Assembly (NCBI GenBank): GCA_029834535.1
Contig: JAQMWT010000557.1
Coordinates: 1-64,000, forward strand
Source: Chrysophaeum taylorii
Lineage: Eukaryota > Sar > Pelagophyceae > Pelagomonadales > Pelagomonadaceae
Reading direction: 5' to 3'
DNA: 64,000 nt
The notes under the pieces were generated by a model, which worked only from the letters and a program-made list of their open reading frames with translations, ran no database searches and had not been told where the DNA came from. A program made the translations under genes and the position numbers. Below, piece after piece: positions 54,561 through 64,000 of this stretch. Numbering within the stretch: position 1 is the first letter of the stretch; every line of letters begins with the position of its first letter.

Positions 54561-55571
54561 TGTCTCCACACAAGGACACAACGATGGCAAGTGGCGTCTG
54601 AACATCACAACCACCACTCTGTAAGCCATATTGCCTCACATCGAACAAATTGCAGCGTTCCCAGACAGGCGTAATGCGGTCGAAGATCACCGCCCAGTAG
54701 AAGACCTTCATGATGGTGTTGTCCAAAGCGCGATGGGATGAGACAACTCGACGCCCGGATTGCCGGGGATCTTCGGGATAGGAACAACAATACACCGGGA
54801 ATATATGACGAGTAGCGCAAGCGGCATTAAAAAACGCAAAGCGCAATCGTGCTGCTCCAGATGAAGTCCTTGAACCATATCGACCGTGACACCAGAGAGG
54901 CCTGGCGTTTTGCCCGAACGCTGCGAAGAGCAGTAACGGTCCCACTCCTCTCGTGTGAGAAGAGCGGAAATTTGTAGTTTTGTTCATCCGCATAAGGCGT
55001 GCGACGCTAATGGTCAAAGGACAGGGAGAACTTTGCAGGGATGCCCGCAGCTGCAAGATCGATGTTGGATCCAAACTCTGCAAACGAAGGTGCGCATCGG
55101 AGAGTAAACAAGAGCAAGCGTTCGAGTCTGCTGCTCTAACTGCTCGTTGCGTGCCGCGAGATGCTGGTTCATTGTCTCCAGCGCCGTGAACCGTTGTTGC
55201 GAAGTATGGAGTTGCGCCGTACTAAAGTCAGGCGGGGCGGCGGAGGGCGGTGAAGTAGGGCGTGGAGGGCGCAGGGTGCTGGCGCACGAGGTGCGCCCAA
55301 GACGGCGCGGGCGCCTCGTGGGTGGCAGGGCGGGTTGTCTCATAGCCCGCGAGGGGTGCTTGGGCTAGAGCCGCGAAGTCTTTGGAGGGGTGCTCGTATC
55401 GTCGGTAACGGGAGCATATCCCCAGAAGGCTAGCAGCGCATTTTCGTGGTTGTTAAAGTCCGCCAAGTCGTCGGAGCCGCCCACAGAGCGTGCTGTCGTA
55501 GTTTTACGTGGCAGCGATGTCACCATAAACGAGGCGCTCACGCTCGCCGCGGCAAGCCACAGAAAGGGCAT
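54561..55571 (-). pseudogene. LINE B: decayed non-LTR reverse transcriptase fragment
   Basis: On the minus strand near 54990-54640 pieces read KTPGLSGVTVDMVQG, then IPKIPGNPG and SHRALDNTIMKVFYWAVIFD. The order resembles the N-terminal half of a LINE reverse transcriptase (K-PG-DG, then IPK-G, then RPI-LL----K). Upstream (55343-55080) is a Pro-rich stretch followed by a coiled-coil-like ETMNQHLAARNEQLEQQTRT. LINE A lacks the matching region, so I cannot tell whether this is a different family. Several frameshifts. Confidence 0.5.
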
Positions 55572-56542
55572 GGTCGGTGTTTACTGTTCGCAAGCGGCCG
55601 TCCTGCCTTGAGAATAGACGATCCTGCGGGGTAGAGCCATTTCTCGCATGGCGGAAAGCAATCTTGGATATACGAGTTGGTCCACGTGCCCTCACGATAT
55701 CCACTGGCATGAATATCCAAATCTGCTGGCGCTTCCGAATCTCCTGGGTCCCCCTCTAGTGCGCGTCCATCCTTTTGGCGAGGCGCAGGGCGCGCGTCGG
55801 TTGCTTTATACGACGGGGCGGCTGGTTGTAGACCACCGCCCGTGTTTGAAAGCGTCTGAAAGATGGTGGTTTTCGTGTTTGTCGAACTTGGAATGGAGGT
55901 TGAGTAGGAGGAGATCCAAGACATGGACGGGCTGCCGTTGCACTGTGAAACACATGCGCGTCGCCATGTCCGTGTACCCTTTTTCTTGAGAAAGTAAGCG
56001 TGTACAAAATGAATATGAGAGTTGCTACACCATTTAATTAAACAAAAAAAAAAAAAAACTTTTAATATCTTCTGACTTTCCGACAGGCCCACATCCCACT
56101 TTGACGACGGCGAGACAGAGTTATGTGGCAATTCTGCTGCTCCATCCTCTTGTACTCGCCAGCTTGGCTTTGCAGGACTCGTTGACTTCCCGTCTCTCTG
56201 CTTCCCACACTTCCCTTACTCTTTATCCACGACCACGACGTTCGTCTGTCCTTCCCGTTGCATATGGCACCGACGCTGCTTATGACTTCGTGCGCGGTCG
56301 TCAAACGGCGGAGCTTATTGATATCCTTGTTGCGGATGACGTTGATGCTGATGACGCGTTGTTACCTTCTGTTCTCGCAACATTTGGCCGCCTGGCCCGC
56401 TTCTTTTCTTTCCCCTTGCCCTCTTTTCGAACTCCTTGCGTCAAACCTTCTTGCCTTGCTTCCTTCTTCCTACCTTCGCGTTCTTGCTTCATCCTTGTTT
56501 CCCATCACTAAGCTGTCGACCTTCAAAAACCAATGAAAGCGA
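55572..56542. other. Unassigned DNA
   Basis: No gene supported. It includes a run of 15 A at about 56043-56058 and a Phe/Ser/Leu-rich frame at 56101-56511 without motifs. Confidence 0.45.
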
Positions 56543-56860
56543 GGTTTTTAAAGGTCGACTGGTAAGAGGGGGCCGGGGGGTGCGAACGGAAGCACGCAGG
56601 GCGTTCGGGGGTTTGCGAGGTTTGTAAAGGTCGACTGCACAGAGGGGGGGGGCGTGTGGGTGCTTGAAGGTTGTTTTAGTGCGTCGTGTGGGGGCACGAA
56701 GGATGTGCCTGAATTGCGTAGATATGGGTATGCGGGGCCTAGTCGGGGTCGTCATCGCCGAGCCGCGGGGCAGGCGAAGAGAGGAACAAGGTTTGCGAGG
56801 TTATTTAAAGGGAACGCCCTATAGTCTCTTACATTAAAATGTCGACTGCCGATGGGGGGG
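56543..56860 (-). mobile_element. LINE A tails, including a copy of about 175 bp
   Basis: Tail modules begin at about 56543, 56619 and 56831. The middle one continues with gaaggatgtgcctgaattgc and ggggcctagtcggggtc to gcaggcgaagagaggaa, matching 5900-6015 of LINE A; the others are tail-only. All read on the minus strand. Confidence 0.75.
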
Positions 56861-57105
56861 TGCGGTGGGGGTAGAGCACGCAGGGCCTTTTTCAACTTGA
56901 GACGAATGGCCAATCACATGATTCGATTAAGGTATAAATTACATATGTGCGTGTGGACTCGGTGGCTCATCGTGATCTCCATTGGGAATCTCGGCTCTTT
57001 ATTGGTACGAGTTATTGCCGACGATAACTAAACAAAACCAAAGGACCAGCTCAATTCAAGCGAGTCCGGGTGCAGCCAAAAAACGCGATAAGGATCGCTA
57101 GTAGT
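56861..57105. other. Downstream flank of the PKS gene
   Basis: About 245 bp, AT-richer than the gene, presumably 3' UTR and spacer. No gene seen. Confidence 0.5.
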
Positions 57106-58300
57106 CTAAGTGGCGCGAGATCGGATTGCCTGTTGTTCGTGCACCTTGTCGAGGAGAGGGTCGATCACGATCTTGACGGCCTCCATGTTTTCGTCCGTGT
57201 CGAAGGCCTGAAAGTGGTTTCCCTTGATCGTCTTGTGGACATGGAGGTCGCCGTCGATGAAGGCGCGCCATGGCTCTTCGAGCGAACCGCGGTAAGACCT
57301 GAAAAACCCACGTGAGAGACGACGAGTTGAGGTCTCGCATACCAGTAAAGGTCGTAGTGGCGCCAGCCATCGGGCACGATCATGAGATAGTGCACGTCGC
57401 CTCTGTAGACCCCCGACGGGGGCGCGAGCTTGAGGTTGTAGATGAACTCCATCATGCGCTCGAAGTCAATCGCAAATCGCGGATCGAGGTCGACGCGGTC
57501 GATCGTGAAGGCCAGAAGCTCGGACACGGTGCGAATGGTTCCCGAGCGGACGCGGGCCATCGCATCGAGACGGATGGGTCCGTCGATGTTGAATACGGCG
57601 GGAAACAATTCTTCGGCCATGATCTTGTCGACGAAGCGCGCGTGGTGCTCGAGCAAGCTCTCGCCCTCGGTGCGCGTCGGCACGGTCGGCGGCACCTGAA
57701 CTATCGGTTGTTGAAGTTGACACGCGCCCACCCACCGGTTCGAGCAGGAAAAATTCGAAAGGATACGCGGCCTCGCCGTGTCGTCGTTGCTCTTGACACA
57801 TCAGGGCGATCTCAAACACGATGTTGCCAGCAAACGAGTAGCCAACGCACACGCCGCCGTTGGGCACGTGCGCCATCAGCACGCGGAGATATCTGTCAGC
57901 ACGTTGCGAGGGCGTGGGTGCCCAATCGTAATTGCCGTCCTGGTGCTCCGGCGCCTGGACGGCGAAGAGACCGACGCCCGGGCCGAGCTTGCGGGCGTAG
58001 TTCGCTGCGATACCCACGACGCCAATGCCGCCGTGGACGAAGATCACACTCGGGGCACCTTCTGCCGGGGGCTTCCAGCACTTGAGACAGTCTTCCACGT
58101 CCACCGTGTTGACGAAAGGAACGTACGCGAACGTCCGTCTCTCCTTCTCAACCTCGATGCCGAGCGCGTCTCGGATCGTTGCCGAGTCCAGCGTTGTATC
58201 TGGCAGGTCGTCGCCACGCGGAGAAGAGAAACAAGAAGAGTCGCCAAGGTACCAGCCTGCCGCGAGAAGGTCAGCGCCGCGACGCGTCCAGACCACGATG

Positions 58301-58333
<33 letters not shown>

Positions 58334-61300
58334 GGGCTCTTGTCATCAGCCCCCCCAAAGGAACCCACGGCGTTCGTGTGAAACGTAATCTCGCACAGTT
58401 TTTCGAGGTCGTCGAGTGTTGCTCGCTCCACGTGCTGGCGCAGTGCCGCTCTCAACTTGGATAGGTCCCGCGCCCCGGCGATGGACTTACGGAGAGCTGC
58501 GACGCGCTCTGGGTCTTTTGCTAGATCGTCCAGCATGGTGCCACAGTAGTCTTGATAAAAGCGCTTGGCGAAAGCAATGGAACCGCGCGTACTCACAATT
58601 CCAGCCGGGCACGGATTGACGAAGACGAGCTGCACGGCACTTGCCGCGGCGGCGAGCCGGCGCGCGATCCCGATCGTCGCGCCGCAGCCCACGACAGTGA
58701 GCGCGCATGGCGGCTCCGGCAGCATCTTCCGTAGTCCTTCCGCATACAACCGCGCGCGGCCTTGGACGTCGAGGTTGCGCGCAGTCGGGCAGTCGCCAAC
58801 TTCAGGTGCTTGGATCGTGATCACGCGTGCTCGCGCGAATGTCAGACTGTCCAGCGCTTGCCTCACGTACACGCACGAGCCTGTCTCGTCGTGCACGAAG
58901 ACGACGACCTCTGACGAGGACCCCCAGTGTTCCACGCACACGCTGGCGACAGAGCTGAAAAAACGCTTCGAAATTCGCGGCTTGCGGTCCGATTGTGACA
59001 TGGTCGTATCTTCGTCGTCCTCGTCGTCGTCGTCGTCGTCGTTGTCGAGAGGTTTGGCCGCGATACGACGCTCGACGATTTCGATAGCCTGATTGAGATC
59101 GTCGAGCGCAACAAACTCACCGATTTCGCTCTCAATAGCGAACGCATCGTTGATCGAAGACACCAACTGGGTCATCGCGATCGAATCAATATCCGTCATT
59201 GCAGACGTACTCATATCGAGCATCATGTCGTTCGAAAAAATATTTTCTAGAGTCACGCGCACCTCCGCCCGCCGATCGACAATTGCAGAGCTCCGCGACG
59301 CTCCTTTTGAACGATTCGCAGGAGCGGACGAGGGGCCTGCCGACCGCAGCTCGTCGTAGATCGCCCGATCACCGGACGCGACCGCGGCTTGAATCGAAAC
59401 CAACTCGGGCTTACGAAAGGGTTTGTGTGGCGTTGCCGCGCGGAAGAGCGAGTAGTCCGCCGAGGTCGCGGGCCGAAATCCGGCGTCGAAGCGCTCGTAC
59501 CGCCGGTCGTCGACGACGAGGGCGTGAGCGATGGTGCCACTGAAGCCAAACGAGTTGATGCGCCCAGACGATGCGGCAACCGCGCTCGCGTCGACAGGCA
59601 TCGTCGTGGGCTTGTTGGCCGCATCCAATAACGTGAACAGGTGACTGTTTAGACTCCGCAACTGCGGGTTCGCAAAGACGGAGAAGCCGACGGCGTCGCA
59701 CCGATCTGCGAGCGCCACGAGCAATGACGAGAGACCCGCAGCACCGGCCGACGTTTCGAGGTGGCCCATAAATCCCTTGAGAGACCCGACCTGTGCACGC
59801 CGGCGACCCGCGGCGATGACGTCGTGGACGCCGCCCATCTCTATCGGATCCCCGAGCATCGTACCCGTTCCGTGCGCTTCGACGACGATTTCGGCCGCGT
59901 TCACCGGCCTTTCTACGACGGCCCGAAGTAACTTCCGTTGCGACGAGCCATTCGGCGCACTCAGGTTGGCGCTGGGACCGTCCTGACGCACGGCCGTGCC
60001 TGCGACTCTGGCGATAGAGCGCTCGCCTTCAGCGGCGGCGGCGGCAGCGGCGACGACGACGCAGGCGACTGTGCCCTCGCCTCGAGCGTAGCCATCAGCG
60101 CGAGAGTCGAATGTAAAGCATCGACCGTGGTTAGAGAGCATGCCAGCAATAGCTCCGACAACGTTGGCGACTTCTCGCAGAAGAATAGTGCCCGCGGACA
60201 CAGCGCGCGAACACTCTCGATTCGCGACCGCCGACGAAGCAAGGTGGAGTGTCACCAGCGTTGTCGAGCATGCCGTGTCGAGCGCAAGGCAGGGCCCCGT
60301 AAGGCCGAGCGCGAAAGAGACTCGGCCCGACATGACGCTAAGGGCGATGCCCAGAGCGGAAATTTTCTCGACGGGCTTTTCCGGGACGTACGAAATGTCG
60401 TCGTCCCGTCCCGTCACGCCCATGGCACCGGCGAACACGCCGTAGTCCTGCCTCGCCAGTGCCGACCGGCCCTTCTCCCGTACACCCGGCGCACCGGCGT
60501 GGAGCGCTGCGTAGCTCACTTCCAGCAGACGCAACTGCTGCGGGTCGTTCGCGGCAGCCTCGAGCGGCGACATTTTGAAACACGCGTTGTCTAGGTTGAC
60601 TTGATAGTCTGTGAAAGATCCGTATGTCGACGAAGGCCCCGCCACCTGTTCAAAGGCGGACGAGTCCCATCGTGCGACAGGCACCGTCGACACCGTCGAC
60701 AGCCCCCGCGCTAGAATGTTGCCGAGTTGGACGGGCGTCCCCGCTCTTCCAGGAAGGTCAAAGCACGCACTGGTGAGGGCGGGCGGCGCGTCGCGCGTCG
60801 GGTCGCAATGCGGCGGCGGCGGCGGCGGCGGCGGCGGCGTGACGACGAACGGGTCCGAAGAAAAAGAAGAAGATGTCTGCTCTTTGCTGCCAAATCCACA
60901 CTCGGTCTGCACGTAGGCGACGACGTCGTTGACGGTCGGATAATCGAAGAGGAGCGTCGCCGGCAGAAGCGTGTCGAGGCGCTCGACGAGCATTGCTCCC
61001 ATGTCGCCCATCGCTAACGAATCAAGACCGAGTGCCATGAGTGGCTCGTCGGGAGAGACCTCGCGCCCAAAGGACTCCGTAACGACAGCATTGATGACGG
61101 CTTCAGCGTCGACGTCTTCATTTCGTACGGCGGTAGCTCGGGCGTCGCCACCTCCTCGTGTTGTTGCCTTTGCCGCTAGCTTTTTTTGCGCTTCGTTTTC
61201 GAGCAGCCCCGCCCACAGGTGCTGCCACGTCGCGATGCCACGAAGGTGAGAATGCGCGGAGAAGGGCGCGGATTTGCGAAACAACGATGGCGCGCGAGAT

Positions 61301-64000
61301 ACGACGACGACGACATAAGGTGATTTTTCGTCGCGCGTCACCGTACCTCGTTGAACGGTGTGGTACGTGTGAGCGATGGTCCCCGAAAACCCGAACGAGC
61401 TCACGCGCCCATCTTGGAGGACAGGCGCAGCCGGAGTTGGATCACCCACGTTCGCAGCAAACACGCGCCCGTTGTTCAAATACGAGTTGAGATGTGGGTT
61501 CAGGGTGCGAAGGCGAGCGTTTGGCGCCGCCGCCGATGCGGAGAGTCCGGCGAGCACGTTTACAATGCCGGCGGCTCCCGCCGTCGGCTCCAAATGTCCG
61601 ACGTTGGCCTTGAACGACTGGTAGCGAGCACGAACGTTGCACGCTTGCAGCGCGGCTCGAGCCGAGCCCACTTCGATCGGATCACCGAGCGCCGTCCCAG
61701 TTCCGTGGCCTTCCAGGACAGAAACTCGCGGCATCTTTGCCGAGTGGGCTTGAAGAGCAACGGTCGTCAGCAATCGTCGCTGCGACCTGCCGTTCGGCGC
61801 CGTGAGACTTGCCGATGCCCCGTCCTGCTGTACTGCGGTGGGCCCAACCGCGTACCGAGCGGTAGCGGCGCCCGTGGCCTTCGACGACGCTTGGCTCATC
61901 ACGAGGGCGACGCACCCCTCGCCTCTCGCGTATCCGCTGGCGCGGCTATCGAGTGTGAAGCACTTTCCTTGCGGTGACAGCATTCCAGCGTTCGAGATTA
62001 CTCTGTGGTTGCCCTCCTCGAGCCACGCCACGGCAGTCGACACGGCACGGTCGCATTCACCATTCGACAGTGCGTGTGTGGCAAAATGAAGGCACACGAG
62101 AGCCGTTGAACACGCGGTGTCGAGTGCCGCGCACGGACCTTGTAAACCCAGCGCGAACGAGATGCGACCGGCGGTAACCGCCAACGACCCACCCGTCGAG
62201 GCGTACGCCCCGCGGGGCTCTGCCTTGCCTCGACTGCCTGTTGCCTCGACATCAGGGCAGACGACGCCCACGGTTCCGACCATCACGGCGGTGCGTTCCG
62301 CGCCGGGCGCGGCGGCGGCGGCCCCAACTGAGCCCGTCGACGACGCTTCGAGGGCCGCGAAACTGTTGGTGAGAGCTAGGAGCTGCTTTGGGTCCGCGGA
62401 ACGCACTTCGGCAGGCGGCATCCGCCACATTTCACCATCCGGCGTCGGAGGCACTTCCAAAAAAAAGCCGCCGTACAGGGCTGCCGGCGTCGCGGCGTCG
62501 GACGCGTCCCATCGCGACAGTGGAACCGGCCCGAGAGCATCGAGGGCACGTGCTGCCATCTCGCCCACATCGTCGAGGCTCGTTGCGTGGCCTGGCAGCA
62601 CTAGACTCATGCTTTCCAGAAGAAATGATGCGATGGTCTCTCCGCGAGGCGCGTGCGACGACGTTTTCTTTGAAACAAGAGCCATGGGAATGTCGAAATC
62701 GTCGCTGCGCGTGCCAGAAAGGTAATCGGCAAGGGATTCAATGGTCGGAAAATCAAAAAAGGCCGTCGACGGGAGCTCAACGTCAATCGAGTCAGCAATC
62801 GCGTCCGCGACCAGTGCGACCGCCATAGAATCGAAGCCCACCGCCGAAAGGAGTGCTTCGTCCTTGGGCACGTCCGCACCTACCGCTTCGTCTGCTGCCT
62901 TCTTGACCAGATCTAACATCTCGCCGCGATTTCGATGCTGCTGCTGGTGGAGAAGAGACTTCGATGACGTTGATGAACTACTTGGCGGCGCGTCCGCCAT
63001 CTTCATCGAGCTTCGTTTGCGATTCGAGATCGCAGCCCCCACAAAAAGTGCTTGGGCAGATGCCAAGCCTCGAAGCGCTCGCCGCCGCAGCGACGTCAAG
63101 TTCCGAAGTAACGAGATGCTGCCGCTTCTGCTGGTACCGCTACGGGGAGAAGATGGCGGGACGCTCGCGTCGGGTAACGGCACAACCAGTCGGACGTGCG
63201 CTAGCGTGCCAGAAAATCCGAACGAACTGACGCGACCGTCCGTCGTGGCAGCGCCGACCTCGTCAGTAGGAGCAATGAAGGAAGAAGCGGTCTTGCTGGT
63301 TGTCGCTTTGCCTCTCACGAGCGAAGACAAGTGGGCGTTGAGACGGCGCAATTGAACGTTGGCGGGAACGGAGTTGTAACGGAGCGATGCAAGCATGGCG
63401 ACCAGGCCAGCACCGCCCGCTGTGGGCTCGGCGTGGCCGATGTTTGCTTTGAGCGACGAGCATTTCGTTTTGAATTGGAACACGTCGGCGAGGATGTTGA
63501 CGGCACCGCCAACTTCGATTGGATCGCCGAGCACCGTGCCCGTTCCGTGCGCTTCGAGACGCAGATCCCCACCCCGCGTGTCAGCTATGGCTGCGACTTC
63601 GCGCAGCAAGACCCGCTGCGACGAACCGTTTGGCGCGGTGAGGGATAAGCTCGTGCCATCCTGAAGAACGCGCGACGGGCCAATCAAAACCGCGCGATCG
63701 CCGCGCGCGGCGCCCGCGCCGTCGTCGGGATTAATGACAAGTACCATCGCGCCCTCAGCTCTCCCGTAACCATCTGCTCGCGCGTCAAAGGTGTGGCACC
63801 GCCCGAGAGGCGAGAGAACACCTGCGTTCGACAGCACGAGAGACGCCTCGGCTTCGACCGCGTTCGCGGACGCTGCCAGCGCCGACGTGCACTCGCCCGC
63901 GTTCGTCGATCTCATCGCAGTGTGGAGCGCAACCAGGGAAGAAGAACAAGCCGTGTCTATCGACATGCACGGCCCCGTGAGTCCTAGCACAAACGAGACG
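57106..64000 (-). CDS. Type I polyketide synthase, C-terminal part: (KS-ACP)x3 and two thioesterase-like domains
   Basis: Over 2200 aa on the minus strand, open at the right edge inside a ketosynthase. Residues are counted from 63990. KS1 (partial, to about 270): DTACSSS with C15, HGTGT H148, NIGHAE H186. ACP1 355-425, GFDS S388. KS2 455-875: C627, H762, H799. ACP2 960-1030, GLDS S991. KS3 1075-1495: C1241, H1373, H1410. ACP3 1575-1645, DIDS S1603. Alpha/beta-hydrolase 1 about 1690-1880 has GCGATIG instead of G-x-S-x-G; hydrolase 2 from about 1975 has GYSFAG (S2052), a normal type I thioesterase. No acyltransferase, KR, DH or ER is seen, so extender units must come from a trans-acting AT, and no reduction is encoded here. 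Introns 57696-57735 and 57299-57342 connect the last exons; stop at 57106. Asp and Pro runs sit in the linkers. Product unknown. Confidence 0.88.
57299..57342 (-). other. 44-nt intron in the PKS gene
   Basis: Minus strand GTATGC...TTTTTCAG. Removal joins HYDLYW to SYRGSLEEPWRAFIDGD and leads to a clean end (IRSRAT, stop at 57106). Confidence 0.8.
57696..57735 (-). other. 40-nt intron in the PKS gene
   Basis: Minus strand GTGGGT...GTTCAG. Reading through gives an Arg-rich nonsense tail. Removal joins FFLLEP to VPPTVPTRTEGESLLEHHAR and restores thioesterase-like sequence. Confidence 0.75.
58302..58333. repeat. (GTC)n microsatellite in the PKS coding region
   Basis: Encodes an Asp run between the two hydrolase domains. 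Confidence 0.9.
59012..59046. repeat. (GTC)n microsatellite in the PKS coding region
   Basis: Encodes the Asp/Glu linker between ACP3 and the first hydrolase domain. Confidence 0.9.
60811..60839. repeat. (CGG)n microsatellite in the PKS coding region
   Basis: Encodes nine Pro in the ACP2-KS3 linker. Confidence 0.9.

Noticed and set aside
57312-63355. Long Arg-rich frames on the plus strand opposite the PKS gene
   Set aside because: They are antisense shadows caused by high GC at third codon positions; no motifs, and the minus strand has complete catalytic motifs.

Overview
The window looks like nuclear DNA of a unicellular alga. A haptophyte or a photosynthetic stramenopile such as a pelagophyte would fit, but I cannot fix the taxon. 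The host genes are GC-rich and nearly free of introns. The few introns I can place are very short (67, 44 and 40 nt, GT...AG). There is a large type I polyketide synthase, and about half of the window is transposon debris. No operons, Shine-Dalgarno sites, CRISPR arrays or bacterial signals are present.

Layout. 1-3609: 5' part of a Copia-type LTR element (family A, minus strand). 3890-5788: a membrane protein joining a degenerate prolyl-4-hydroxylase-like domain to cytosolic ankyrin repeats. 5864-8524: a 5'-truncated LINE with a nuclease-like C-terminus. 8527-9535: a Helitron helicase remnant and minisatellite. 9566-12077: an ACAD10/11-type kinase plus acyl-CoA dehydrogenase. 12337-13960: decayed sequence. 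13988-14581: a small PH-domain protein. 14981-26929: a nearly 12-kb family A Copia element with both LTRs and a 5-bp target duplication. 27451-36088: Copia family B, with parts on both strands. 36373-38133: cytosolic aspartyl-tRNA synthetase with an N-terminal WHEP domain. 38140-41525: repeats, an RNase H fossil and unassigned DNA. 41893-43011 and 46611-47732: two paralogous metallo-beta-lactamase-fold proteins around decayed coding DNA. 48571-49365: a second Helitron remnant. 49462-50603: a GT-A-type glycosyltransferase. 51227-56860: LINE tails, Copia family B-like copy C and a second LINE fragment. 57106-64000: the 3' end of the polyketide synthase, which runs off the right edge.

Most notable. 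Both Copia families carry a module with C5-cytosine DNA methyltransferase motifs between protease and integrase. The polyketide synthase portion is KS-ACP repeated three times with no acyltransferase or reductive domain, and ends in two thioesterase-like domains, the first of which lacks its serine. The prolyl-hydroxylase-like protein has lost its iron ligands. The LINE has scattered at least nine copies of its GTCGAC-bearing 3' tail, one only 42 bp long with a clean 14-bp target duplication. Both Helitron remnants end in the same minisatellite.

The host genes do not form a pathway. Their neighbours are mostly mobile elements, so shared function should not be read from proximity, except for the duplicated metallo-beta-lactamase pair. 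All functional calls come from reading motifs by eye, without database searches.
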